Below, in pieces: positions 1-11,345 of a stretch of DNA of 64,000 bases. Source of the DNA: Saussurea involucrata. Its lineage: Eukaryota; Streptophyta; Magnoliopsida; Asterales; Asteraceae. Position numbers and translations under genes: made by a program. The stretch's first letter is position 1, and every line of letters starts with the position of its first letter. The DNA is taken from assembly GCA_033807775.1 (NCBI GenBank), contig CM066327.1, positions 74,840,795 to 74,904,794 of the forward strand. The letters are read 5' to 3'. The notes beneath the pieces are model-generated. The model did no database searches. It was not told where the DNA came from and saw nothing but the letters and a program-made list of their open reading frames with translations.

Positions 1-192
1 TTTTTTGTGTGTTACTTCAAAATGACCTGAAGAAAAATGAAACCCTAAACTTCTTTATAAAGAGTCCATTTACAAGATAAAAAGGGCTAAGCCCATATAA
101 CTAGATAAAATCCCATAAGCTAATTATAAAGCACTATTACAAAAATTCTTTATAAAACATTCAATTAAATTATGGGCTAATTTAATCTAACA
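1..192 (-). mobile_element. Partial LTR, end of a minus-strand retroelement
   Basis: AT-rich sequence without coding potential that ends in ctaaca at 187-192, directly before readable gag codons of element Z. On the minus strand it begins TGTTAGATTAAATTAGCCC, the TG start expected of an LTR, and it contains aagccca/gggcta stretches like those in the LTRs of element F. The rest lies outside the window, so family, length and target duplication cannot be established. Confidence 0.5.
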
Positions 193-1643
193 AAGAAAGC
201 ACCTAAAAATCTTTACACAATTGAAAAATTGTGTGAAGGTTTAAAGGAATCTATTTCAAAAGAAATACCTCCTATATCAGAATTTTTTGTTAAATATGAA
301 TGTTCAACTCCAGTTTCTGATAAAGAGAAAGATAAGATGGAGAAAGGTTCTGATGAAAAACCCAGATTTAACACGACAAATTTTAAATACGATGAATTAA
401 ATTCTAGTTATAAAACCAAAAAGGTTGAATTAACTGAATTTAATTTATTATTTTCAAATAAATCCGAGGATAAAATTTCCGATACTCAAAACAAAGAATC
501 TAACTCTGTCACGTCTGAATCTTGTGATGAAAAGGAGTCAAATATTCAAGAAGATTCAATTAAAAAGGAGTTTGTTCAAGAGACTAATTCTGAATTTCCT
601 GATCTGAATTCTGCATTGATTAAAATTGTCGACTTAGAAAATCAAATGTATGAGTTAAAATTTCAAGTTGAAAAATTAAATGATGATAATGAAAATATTG
701 GGATGGATTTGGATCAAAGTCTAAAAGTCAATACTGATCTTTGGATTGAGATTCGACGTCTTGAATCCCAATTATTTGAATTGTCAAAATCTAAGGATTC
801 AAATGCAAAAGAAAATTCTTCAAATCAATGTAAATGTAAAGATCAGAATAAATCTTCATGTTCGGTTGATGCTGAAGTGAAAATTTCTTTCAAAGAAATC
901 AAATTTAAACACAAGATCCAATTTCAAGCGATAAATCATCATTTGTGTGTTTTGATAATTCATTATATGAATCTAATTCAGAAACACATGAAAAAGAACA
1001 TAGTATTTTTGAAAATGGAGAGTCATCTGGTACCAAATCTGATTTGTTTTTAAATGAATCTCCTAATTCTAAAAGTTCTAACATTTCTTCTTCTTTATTC
1101 TCAGAAATGGATGAGGAAAAGCTCGTGGATCTGAAGAAGTATAGTGACTTTAGCAAGAATAGAATTTCCACAGTTGAGAAATGTATTGCTTTCAATAAAA
1201 ATTGTACGCATTCATGTAATGTTTACAATGCAAGTGTCAAGAAAAATTCTGAGATTTCAGATTTTAAACTGTTGACACAAGCAAAAAGACGAATACATTG
1301 TGCTCACTGTTGGGACAGCTATTTTATGTTAAATCGCAATGCTTCTAAGGACAAAAAGTTTACAAATGTTAATACTTCGAATTCTTTTTCTAAATCTTCA
1401 GCTAATAAATCAGCCAGAATGTCCGGTTTTGGGCTAAAGAAGAAAAATAAGAAGAAAGAAATTAAAACAATTGAAGTGAACATGGTTTGGAAATGGATTC
1501 CTAAAAATTAAATTAACAAACCACGTTCACAAAAGGAACTAAAATTTAAAGGTAAAATTCAAGGTTCCTCAACTGAAATAAATAAACTGATCCGTAATAA
1601 CAACAAAGGACCCATTCTGGTATGGGTACCTAAGATGCAGTAA
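193..1643 (+). pseudogene. Element Z gag, C-terminal part, frameshifted
   Basis: The capsid polyprotein of a SIRE-like element would package the element RNA in cytoplasmic particles; here only the later part of gag is present. The first frame runs from 193 to about 930 and is rich in Glu, Lys, Asn and Ser, with a heptad-like coiled-coil stretch (about 620-790). The reading then moves to another frame (945-1511), so there is an indel near 930. A TAA lies at 1509-1511. After it the same frame continues to a GPILVWVPK-type motif at about 1610-1637, the usual end of gag in this lineage, followed by TAA at 1641-1643. The N-terminal UBN2 domain is missing because the LTR at 1-192 interrupts the element. 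No clear CCHC knuckle is visible. Confidence 0.7.
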
Positions 1644-1657
1644 TCTGTAATTTTCAG

Positions 1658-2169
1658 GATCGTCATGTGTGGGTCATAGATTCAGGAGCTTCGAGACACA
1701 TGACGGGGTACAAGCATTTATTGTACAACTTTATTGTACATCGTGGCGGATCGGTTGGTTTTGGTAATAATTCGAAAGGATATGTTCGAGGTCACGGAAC
1801 GTTAAAGAATGACTCGATTTCTGTGGAAAAGGTCTTGTATGTGGAGGGTTTAGGACATAACCTATTTAGCATTAGTCAGTTTTGCGACAAGGATTGTAAG
1901 GTTATTTTTGACAAAAAGTTCTGTTATGTTGTGGACGAAAAAGGTTCAGAAATCTTCAGAGCAAAACGATGCGGAGATCTCCACATAACCGACTTTGCAA
2001 CTCTAGTTGCTTCGAAACAAGTTTGTCTTGTTTCAAAAGCATCTTTAGACGAATGTTGGATGTGGAATAGAAGACTATCTCATCAGAATTTCCGAAGCAT
2101 CAACAAACTGAGGATTGATGGACTGGTTACAGGACTACCGGATTTGAAGATCGACAAAGTATCAGTACG
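1658..2169 (+). pseudogene. Element Z pol, part 1: aspartic protease and GAG-pre-integrase
   Basis: The frame opens right after ttttcag (1651-1657) and reads RHVWVIDSGASRHMTG, the retropepsin active site (DSG at about 1679-1687) of Copia elements. The GVL/YVEGLGHNLFSISQFC block and the pre-integrase signature WNRRLSH follow; the usual WH is WN, so one zinc ligand is altered. The protein breaks at 2169, where element A begins, and resumes at 39945 in the same frame with the partner Cys pair (VCPTCEMGK). Pol is in the -1 frame relative to gag, as in elements A and B. Confidence 0.85.
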
Positions 2170-2882
2170 TGTTAGTCCCAAGTATGTCAAATGTAAAAGT
2201 ATTGAAAATATCACAAGTCAGAAGACCACCAGAGATCAAGCAGAAGACTTAGAAGAAATACCAACATAAGATCATCAGAGTTCGACAGAGCTCTAGCAGA
2301 AGACTTCTTCTGTTCCACCAGAAGAACTGTTCACGCCAGAAGACCTTCAGAGCTCTGGCACAAGAGCTCTGGTGAATGAAGACCTCTGTGAAGCTTAAGT
2401 CTCGTAGAAATCTCTAAGTGTCAGACACGTGTTCGTACTTTCCACGTCAGCCCTAAAAGGACGGAGACACACTTTCCACGTGTCATTCCAGGGTTTGATA
2501 GTACAATGTCTTTCACTTTATTAGGCTATAAATAGAAGGGTAGTGGAGCGCACCATTGTAAGCTTTTGGTGAGAATTATTACTAGAATTGTGAGAGCATA
2601 TCACTGCACATTCTATTCCACTACCTTTGTACAAATTGTCACCTGAGAGATTTCAGAATACACACACAAGAAAGTGTTCTTGGTGTTATTCATATTATCA
2701 ATATACGAGCAGCTTATTTAACTATCTTGTTATCATTTACTGTTCTATATTGTTATTGTTATTCTCTCTTTGATTCATATATATATATACACGATCACTC
2801 ATACTAGAACAACTTTATATAATGCTTCCGCTACCTTTGATCTTGCTGTTTATATGAGACAAAGTGAAACTGGGAACCTACA
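2170..2882 (+). repeat. Element A 5' LTR
   Basis: A 713 bp direct repeat of 35394-36011 plus 39837-39939. It starts tgttagtccc and ends cctaca. It has two G-boxes (CACGTG at 2426-2431 and 2478-2483) and a TATA box (tataaata at 2527-2534), followed by transcript-like sequence to the primer-binding site. The words cagag/ctctg occur seven times, including near-palindromic cagagctctgg. Short AT-rich tracts lie near 2775-2795, where the 3' copy later took up the Helitron. Confidence 0.95.
2527..2534 (+). promoter_or_regulatory. TATA box of element A LTR, with upstream G-boxes
   Basis: Tataaata preceded by two CACGTG G-box cores (2426-2431 and 2478-2483). The 3' LTR copy has TATA at 35751-35758. 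This is the expected U3/R promoter position of the element; G-boxes are known plant bZIP/bHLH sites linked to ABA and light responses. Confidence 0.7.
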
Positions 2883-2884
2883 AT

Positions 2885-2896
2885 TGGTATCAGAGC
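2885..2896 (+). other. Element A primer-binding site (tRNA-iMet)
   Basis: Tggtatcagagc begins two bases after the 5' LTR. It is complementary to the 3' end of plant initiator methionine tRNA, the standard primer of Copia elements. Confidence 0.93.
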
Positions 2897-3172
2897 TGGT
2901 TGATTTGCTTAAGTCAAATGGATCCAATCTAACCAGGTTGATTCACTGTTGTTGATTGTGTTTGTTTTTAAAGCTTAGTTGTATACTCTGTTTCTGTGTT
3001 TAAAACCTGAAACTCCTTTGTTATTAACTTTTAAAACGTATTTAAGCTTTCCAGTTAGTCTGAAAATCTTCTCTACATTATTCACTGTTCCATTGGTTTA
3101 CTGTTCATCTACTTTTCGTTTAAAACACTTTTAAAATCTTTCAAAACCTTCATACTCTGTTTTTCTGAAAAG

Positions 3173-6100
3173 ATGGCGAACAACAACATCAATGCTATCT
3201 ATACGGCTGGTTCTCTAACCAAACCGCCTACTATTATGAGAGATGAATATCTTCAATGGAAGATTAGGATGGTTAATTTCTTTGATGGAATGGATAGAGA
3301 CCTTATGCGATCAGTCACTGATGGACCATTCCAACCTATGGTTTTGGTTCCTCGTGTACCCGCAACAGAAACAACTCCTGCGGTTCCTGCTCACTTCGAA
3401 GTTAAATCTACTGGTTTTACTGAGGAAGAAAAGCTCAAAATGGAAAATGACCTCAAGGCAGTTAGACTCCTGATTATGGCCATTCCAAACGATATTTTCC
3501 AAGAACTAGACTCCTGTGTTACTGCAAAAGAAATATGGGATCAACGTCTAAATCAACTCGAAGGTGGTATAAAAACCCAAAAGAATAGAAGGACCCAATG
3601 TATTAATGAATACAATGAATTCAAAGCACTTCCTGAGGAAACCTTGCAACAAACCTACAACAGATTCAACGTTTTAATCAATAAATGTAAAAAATGTGGG
3701 GTTGTACGGTCGAAGGAAGACAACAATGTCTTATTCTTGAAAAGTTTAAATGATGAGTGGTTGAATCTATCTGTGTCTCTACAAGCTAACCAAGATTTGT
3801 ATGCATGGTCTCTTACTGATGTGTATGGCACTTTAGCTGCACAAGAGAAGGATGTTGTCAAGCAAAAAGGCAAATCCACCATTGCAGGCCCAATAACATT
3901 AATCTCTGACTCAAAAACACCCTCTGAAGGGAAATCCAACAGAGATAATGCTGGCAGAGACAAGAAGAAGGAGAAAGCTGTGAAAAAGAAGAGAAAGAAA
4001 AGTTTGATTGCAGAAAGTGAATAAGAGGGGAGTTCGTCAGATGATGATGCTGACATCAATGCTTTTGCCCAATCTCTTGCACTAATAACTCAACAGTTTA
4101 ACAAGAGATTTGGTAAGAAAGTATTTGATAGGAAAGGAAGGTATGAGAGAGTAGAGAAAGAAGAGAAGAGAGGATATGCTGCACCTCACCACTAGAACAA
4201 CAACAAAGTTGCACCAGAGCAGAGACAACAACAGAGATACAATCCACCAGCCCCTCAAAAGCAAGCTGATGTTGCCCAGCCCATCAACCAGAACGATGGA
4301 AGATGTTTTCGATGTGGCAAACCCGACCATTTTTCTGCAAACTGTAAGGGTAGACTGGTAAAGGACCATAACTACTACAAGAACAAGTACAAATATAACT
4401 TCAGAGAAATAAGTTATGTAGCAGAGATGGAAAATTAGATCTCTGATTCGTCCTCTGATGACGAACCAGAGCAGACCAATTTTTGCGGGGTGGATGTTGA
4501 TGATGAGAGCTTGGAAGAAGTAAGTGATTGGATGACTGGGGAGATACGAGAAAGGCCAACAGAGACAAATGTGTCTCAAACAACATGTGCTCTTTCTGTG
4601 ATAGATTCAAATGACAGAGCGCTGGAGATCAATAAACCCGGTGCCAAGGTATGTACTACATCTGAATCTAAATCTGACTCCGAGCTGGAAATGCATGTGT
4701 CATTACTTGCTGAAGAATTTCAACTGTTAAAACAAAAGCTTTCTGAAGAAAAAGAGTTAAGAAAACTAGCTCAGAAAGACCTGACCTTCTACAAGAGAGA
4801 GAAGAATCTCTTGGAAATGGAGAAGGAAGAGATTTTCAAAGAAAAATATGAGTTAGAACTTTTACAAAAACAGAAGGAAAACTCATTTTCTGAAAAGTGT
4901 AAAGAATATGAAGAGGTCTTGAAGCAAAAAGCAGAAGACGTAAAGATTTCAGAGTACGAAAGGCTAAACTCTGTTGCTCTTAAGAACTACTTTCAGAAAG
5001 AAAGAGAAGTTTTGCACCAATCTTTACAAAGAAAAGAAACCTTGATCAAAAAGTACCAGGATGCACAAGATGTGCATATTAAAATCAACTCTCAAAAGGA
5101 TACTCAAGGTCTGGGTTTCAGTGACATTGATCCCTTCACTGGAAGGAAGAAGACATCTCTGTCCTCTACCTTCTGTGTTGGGAAGATCCAAATGCAAGAT
5201 GATGTAATCACTGATACTGCTGTTTTCAAAAGAGCTAAAACCTCAGATGTATCAAGAACCAGAAGACTAAATTTTAGGAATGTCAGCTATGACTCCTCTG
5301 GTCATGAAAAGGTCGCAGAACCATCTTTCAAGTTTATTCATGATCAAGGAAAAGCTGAGGTCACATTTCCTAATCCTGTAAAGAGTCTTGATCCCAAAGA
5401 AATTTTCAACTTTAACTCTTTTAAGGATCAGAAGTCTGTTACTTCTGTGGCTGAGTCCTCTAGTGTCAAAACATAGAATGAGCTCAACCCTGAAGCTCCA
5501 GTCTTCTCCCCTACCTCTGAGTCAATCATAACATCCTTTGAAGAGGATCTAAAAAAAGTTCTTGAGGAAAATGCTGCATCTGATGCTTTGAAACCCAAGC
5601 TAAGAAAGTTTAAGTCATGCACCATCAAAAAGTTGAACTCCACCAGAGCAAATGATTCTAAGTTACCCACTGATACTCACACCTCTGACAGAGCCACCAG
5701 AGACTTTCTAGACTCTGATTCTGACTCTGACTCTGAGGTGGATGAGCAGATTTTCTGTGCACACGAGAATGTCTTGCACAAACCTAAACAGGTAGTTGTT
5801 GGATCTGGAATTTTGAACATTGTCATACCTGTTTTTAAGAATCAATCCAGAATTCCACCATGTCCTGATTTAAAAAATAAGGGTATCAGAATTCTTTCTT
5901 CTGAAGTGTTTGATAAGAAGAGAAGAGAGAAATCTAAAAGTATTCCTGTGAACCATACCTCTGTTCCCTATGCATACAAACCAATAAGGTTTACTCCAAA
6001 ACAAAAGGGTAAATGGAAAGTCAATGACCAACCTATACCTAACTCTGCAGTAAATCAAAGAGGAAATTCTTTTTGGTCTAAGGAATCTCACCAGATGAAA

Positions 6101-6476
6101 AATGCACATTTCAAAAAGGCAAATCTGGACAGAAAGTCTGTGAAATCATCTGATACTATAGTTTTTCAATCTCAAAAGGCATATAATCCCCAGATGTTGA
6201 AAAGAAACAGCAACATGCATCAATCACCATCGTGTTCTATCAACTGCAACTGTATTAAACTCCTGTTACAATTACAAAACCATTTGAATGGCCCCCACTG
6301 CATTCTGAGTCACTCACTTGAAAGGAAAAATCCTAAGACTAACCATCAGAATATGTAGAGAAAAATCCTCTGGCACACCATCAAAGAATGGAAAGCCAGC
6401 AGGTAAATCTGTCAACACCCTAAGCCTAACCAGAAAGGACCCATCATGCAATGGGTACCTAAAAAAACTAATTTGT
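3173..6476 (+). pseudogene. Element A gag with five or more in-frame stops
   Basis: A single reading frame runs from the ATG at 3173 to the end of gag and is broken by stops at 4022, 4191, 4436, 5474, 6356 and about 6401. The N-terminal 280 residues are a UBN2/DUF4219-type Copia gag domain, with the SLTKPPT start and the KEIWDQL-like region. A CCHC zinc knuckle (CFRCGKPDHFSANC) lies at 4304-4345 and would bind the genomic RNA. A long coiled coil rich in Glu and Lys lies at about 4690-5090, followed by a Ser/Asp-rich linker. Gag ends in a QWVPKK motif at about 6450-6465. The great length (about 1,090 codons) fits SIRE gag. The start was chosen because it is the first ATG after the primer site and begins the conserved domain. 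Confidence 0.88.
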
Positions 6477-6483
6477 CTTGCAG

Positions 6484-7178
6484 AAGCCTCATGTGCATAT
6501 CTGGTACTTAGACTCAAGATGTTCCAGGCACATGACATGCAACAAAGAGCTACTGACCTCATTCAGAGATAAAATGGGAGGTGCAGTAACTTTTGGAGGT
6601 AATGGACAAGGACAGATTAAAGGTTATGGTGTTTTAACAAATGGAGGTGTTTCTGTATCAAAAGTTGCTTATGTTGAAGGTTTAAATCGTAATCTGCTTA
6701 GCATAAGTCAACTGTGTGATCATGGTTTGATGTCAATTTTAAGAAGAAATACTGTTCTTTGCTAGTTTCTGAGTCTGGTCAAGAGCTTTTGAGAGCTGAC
6801 AGAAAAGGCAATCTTTACAAAATGAATTTTAATCCCAATCAAAGTTCTACAACAGAAAAACTCTGTTTAGTTTATTTGAATAAGGAAGATGCCTGGCTCT
6901 GGCATAAAAGATTTGCTCACTTAAACTTTTCAAACCTTGACAAACTTGTGAAACTAAACTTAGAAAAAGGTCTGCCTTCTCTTAAGTTTGACAAAGACCA
7001 TTTTTGTTTTGCCTGTGAATTGGGTAAGCTGAAAAGGGCTTCACACAGAACAAAAAGTGATCACAACTGCCCTAGACCTTTGCATATGCTTCATGTGGAT
7101 CTCTGTGGTCCAATCTCTGTGCAAAGTCTGTCTGGCAGAAAGTATATTCTTGTTCTTTTAGATGAATATTCTAGATAT
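6484..7178 (+). pseudogene. Element A pol, part 1: protease, pre-integrase, start of integrase
   Basis: Pol opens in the -1 frame immediately after ttgtcttgcag (to 6483). The protease motif is DSRCSRHMT rather than DSGCS: the Gly codon at 6517-6519 is aga, which should inactivate the enzyme. A frameshift lies near 6730-6760, since the YVEGL...SISQLC block is in one frame and the following LLVSESG block in another. The pre-integrase motif is intact (WLWHKRFAHLNF and CFACELGK). The integrase core begins HVDLCGPISV with its first catalytic Asp, then DEYSRY. The gene is cut at 7178 by element F and resumes after 11345. Confidence 0.88.
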
Positions 7179-7473
7179 TGTGAGTCTATGATCTTCAACA
7201 AATCAAGTAATGTGTAACAAGATTAGGTAGAGAAGGACTAATTGTTTATTAGAAAAGGAAATATAATCTAGAGAGAATAATGTGAGATTTGAAGGCTACA
7301 TTGTGAATTATGAATTGTTACTTACAAAATTACAATACAAGTCCTATTTATAGCCCTTCCTCCTTGTTACAACAAGTAAGCCCAAGCCCATTTACATGTC
7401 AAAGCCCATTAGGCCCAAATCTATTACTTTACAAAACTTTCTAATTAATTAGGACAACTTAAATGTCCTAACA
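7179..7473 (-). repeat. Element F LTR copy 1
   Basis: A 295 bp LTR. It is the 3' LTR of the minus-strand element, lying next to gatat in element A integrase. It is adjacent to the purine tract (minus strand) at about 7474-7495. Confidence 0.92.
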
Positions 7474-8904
7474 TTCTTCCCCTAATGTTTTGGAAAGTAA
7501 ATCATCTTCAAGTCTTTGACTCCTATCCCCCTTGATTTTCTTGAAAAACTTTAGCGGTGCAATTCTTCAAAAGTAGGCTCGGCTCCCCCTTGAAAGTTTC
7601 TCTTATTCATCATATTTTCAACCTTGAAAAATCAGATTCAATGTACTCCATAACCCCGACTAAGTGCACGAAAGACATCTCCAAAATGTAGAAAATCCAG
7701 CTCGTTCCGATAAGCCCACAAGAATGATAACGAGTGAGTTTTGAGTGATAAGCCAAATGCATTCTTAGTGTAAAACAAAGAATCCGTCGTTGGACCACGA
7801 GGTGAGTAGGAATTCGGCTTAAGAGCTTGGTCCGAATTTGCTAGAAGGAGGAACGGTAAAAGCACGCGCTACTCGGTAGGGTTTTCGAGGAATCGAACAC
7901 AAATCGATGTCGTGGAGATGAATGTGTGACAAACTAAATGTAGGAGTGAGGCCACACGGGTTCCGTTAGCAAAAATCTCAAATTTTGACAAAACTAACGG
8001 AATCTGGACCAAAAATGTTAGAAAAACTAACTGGCCACTAACTGAGATGTTAGCACTATTCATCTTCTTCACAAACTTGATATTCACGTACTGTGGATTA
8101 CACCTCCACTTATCTTCCCATTTTGATGATCAAAACCACTTTCTTTTGGTTCCATTATGGTTTAAAATCATAAAAAATGATTTTTCAATGAAGAATAGGA
8201 ACCATGCAATCGTGAGAGATAACCTCTAATTTTCACTATTCACTATCTTTCACATCAAGCACTGTTAATATCTTGCACCATTTTGCTTTCATTCTCCACG
8301 TCAAAACAACTTTCTTTTGGTTCTCACAAACAAAATCAATTATTTTTGTTTCTAATGACTTCAAATCATCCGGCGAGCAAACTTCCAGACTACATTTCTC
8401 GATGAATTTCGATTCTGAAAGGTGTAGAATGCTCGAAGTCCATAAAATAACTGATTTGTGATGATAAATCGATCAAAAACACACTCAAATTTCAACTTTG
8501 ATTTTCTTCATCGTGATTAACTTCGAGATCCTACTCTCACTTTTTTAAAAAATTAAGTGTTACTTAGATCTTCATATTTTTGAGATCTGGTCGTTGAGAA
8601 TTCTCCAAAAACAATAGAGAAACAGATCTGTAACTCTAGAATCGAATCATGCAAGATAAACTTTCCGGATCTTAGGATCTTCACGAAGAACACCGAAAAA
8701 CTCTCGAAATTTTCGAAAATCGTCAAAACTTGTTGAAATTCGATTCTAAAAATTGGAGATGATCTGGAATCGAATAATGAGCAAATCTTCAAGAGCATAA
8801 GATATTTGAATAAACTTACATGTAGATCGGGCTAATTTACTTGAAATGTCGAGATCCGACGATCGTATCGAGAAAAAAATAATCGATTTGGCTCTGATAC
8901 CAAT
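7474..8904 (-). other. Element F internal region 1 (deleted version)
   Basis: Non-coding. It is collinear with 9200-11045 except for about 415 bp missing near 8370, where sequence matching 10095 joins sequence matching 10500. The deletion ends share ccggcgag-type repeats, so slip-strand or illegitimate recombination is likely. Short ORFs here lack any recognised domain. Confidence 0.8.
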
Positions 8905-9199
8905 TGTGAGTCCATGATCTTCAACAAATCAAGTAATGTGTAACAAGATTAGGTAGAGAAGTACTAATTGTTTATTAGAAAAGGAAATCTAATCTAGAGA
9001 GAATAATGTGAGATTTGAAGGCTACATTGTGAATTATGAATTGTTACTTACAAAATTACAAAACAAGTCCTATTTATAGCCCTCCCCCCTTGTTACAACA
9101 AGTAAGCCCAAGCCCATTTACATGTCAAAGCCCATTAGGCCCAAATCTATTACTTTACAAAACTTTCTAATTAATTAGGACAACTTAAATGTCCTAACA
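8905..9199 (-). repeat. Element F LTR copy 2 (shared middle LTR)
   Basis: A 295 bp LTR shared by both internal regions: the primer-binding site (8891-8902, gctctgatacca on the plus strand) lies on one side and the purine tract (about 9200-9222) on the other. It therefore acts as the 5' LTR of one unit and the 3' LTR of the next. Confidence 0.92.
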
Positions 9200-11045
9200 T
9201 TCTCCCCCTAAAGTGTTGGAAAGTAAATCATCTTCAAGTCTTTGACTCCTCTCCCCCTTGATTTTCTTGAAAAACTTTAGCGGTGCAATTCTTCAAAAGT
9301 AGGCTCGGCTCCCCCTTGAAAGTTGCTCTTATTCATAATATTTTCAACCTTGAAAAATCAGATTCAATGTACTCCATAACCCCGACTAAGTGCACGAAAG
9401 ACATCTCCAAAATGTAGAAACTCGAGCTCGTTCCGATAAGCCCACAAGAATGACAACGAGTGAGTTTTGAGTGATAAGCCAAATGCATTCTTAGTGTAAA
9501 ACAAAGAATCCGTCGTTGGACCACGAGGTGAGTAGGAATTCGGCTTAAGAGCTTGGTCCGAATTTGCTCGAAAGAGGAACGGTAAAAGCACGCGCTACTC
9601 GGTAGGGTTTTTGAGGAATCGAACACAAATCGATGTCGTGGAGATGAATGTGTGACAAACTAAATGTAGGAGTGATGCCACACGGGTTCCGTTAGCAAAA
9701 ATCTCAAATTTTGACAAAACTAACGGAATATGGACCAAAAATGTTAGAAAAACTAACTGGCCACTAACTGAGATGTTAGCACTATTCATCTTCTTCACAA
9801 ACTTGATATTCACGTACTGTGGATTACACCTCCACTTATCTTCCAATTTTGATGATCAAAACCACTTTCTTTTGGTTCCATTTTGGTTTAAAATCATAAA
9901 AAATGATTTTTCAATGAAGAATAGGAACCATGCAATCATGAGAGATAACCTCTAATTTTCACTATTCACTATCTTCCACATCTAGTACTGTTAATATCTT
10001 GCACCATTTTGCTTTCATTCTCCACGTCAAAACAACTTTCTTTTGGTTCTCACAAACAAAATCAATTCTTTTTGTTTCTAATGACTTCAAGTCATCCAAG
10101 AAAGATATTTTTAGAAACACACGCCGGTGATTTAACTACTTTTTCCGGCAACCGTAACTAACCTTTTCCGGCGAGTTCTTCCAACAACCAAAAAATCTCG
10201 TATTCTTGCTGGAATTCGCACCAAACCGTTGCTAAATGATCTAAACATAAAATCGAGCAAATCTGCAGCGAAATAACATCGAAACTCCGACGAAAACTTG
10301 AATTCCGTCCAAAATCGTTTTTCCGGCAAGATTTCCAACAACTCAAAAGTATTCGATTTCATGCTAGAAATTTCACGCCAAATGATTTCTGGATGACTAA
10401 AGAATCATAACGAATAGATCTGAAGAGGTTTAATCGAACAAAACGTTTTTCTGGCCAAAAACGTTTTGCCGTCGACAATTCCGGCGACACTAGCAGATTC
10501 CGGCGAGCAAACTTTCAGACTACATTTCTCACTCATTTCTCGATGAATTTCGATTCTGAAAGATGTAGAATGCTCGAAATCCATAAAATAACTGATTTGT
10601 GATGATAAATCGATCAAAAACACACTCAAATTTCAACTTTGATTTTCTCCATCGTGATTAACTTCGAGATCTTACTCTCAATTTTTTTAAAAATTAAGTG
10701 TTACTTAGATCTTCATATTTTTGAGATCTGGTCGTTGAGAATTCTACAAAAACAATAGAGAAACAGATCTGTAACTCTAGAATCGAATCATGCAAGATAA
10801 ACTTTCCGGATATTAAGATCTTCACAAAGAACACCGAAAAACTCTCGAAATTTTCGAAAATCGTCAAAACTTGTTGAAATTCGATTCTAAAAATTGGAGA
10901 TGATCTGGAATCGAATAACGAGCAAATCTTCAAGAGCATAAGATATTTGAACAAACTTACATGTAGATCGGGCTAATTTACTTGAAATGTCGAGATCCGA
11001 TGATCGTATCGAGAAAAAATTCATCGATTTGGCTCTGATACCAAT
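9200..11045 (-). other. Element F internal region 2 (longer version)
   Basis: A 1,846 bp non-coding internal region holding the 10096-10500 segment absent from region 1, with several ttccggcgag words. Minus-strand ORFs of 60-97 codons show no domain and are partly repeated in region 1, so I do not call a gene. Confidence 0.8.
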
Positions 11046-11340
11046 TGTGAGTCCATGATCTTCAACAAATCAAGTAATGTGTAACAAGATTAGGTAGAGA
11101 AGGACTAATTGTTTATTAGAAAAGGAAATCTAATCTAGATAGAATAATGTGAGATTTGAAGGCTACATTGTGAATTATGAATTGTTACTTACAAAATTAC
11201 AATACAAGTCCTATTTATAACCCTTCCCCCTTGTTACAACAAGTAAGCCCAAGCCCATTTACATGTCAAAGCCCATTAGGCCCAAATCTATTACTTTACA
11301 AAACTTTCTAATTAATTAGGACAACTTAAATGTCCTAACA
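11046..11340 (-). repeat. Element F LTR copy 3
   Basis: A 295 bp LTR, the outer 5' LTR on the minus strand. It is flanked by the primer-binding site at 11032-11043 and by the target duplication gatat at 11341-11345. Confidence 0.92.
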
Positions 11341-11345
11341 GATAT

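Larger units (their letters stand above)
7179..11340 (-). mobile_element. Element F: small non-autonomous LTR element with three LTRs and two internal regions
   Basis: Three LTRs, each exactly 295 bp (7179-7473, 8905-9199, 11046-11340), separate two related internal regions (7474-8904 and 9200-11045). The whole insertion is flanked by the 5 bp duplication gatat (7174-7178 and 11341-11345). Read on the minus strand, each LTR begins TGTTAGGACATTT and ends GACTCACA. A primer site matching tRNA-iMet follows the LTR at 11032-11043 and 8891-8902. A purine tract (caaaacattaggggaagaa) precedes the LTRs. No protein domain is seen in any frame, so it depends on another element for mobility. It resembles TRIM/SMART-type elements but is longer than a classical TRIM. 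The single outer target duplication shows that the three-LTR form arose by LTR-LTR unequal recombination or inserted as such. Confidence 0.93.

Noticed and set aside
10132..10362. Minus-strand ORFs within element F as small genes
   Set aside because: Not conserved between the two bodies, no domain, and the region is deleted in body 1.
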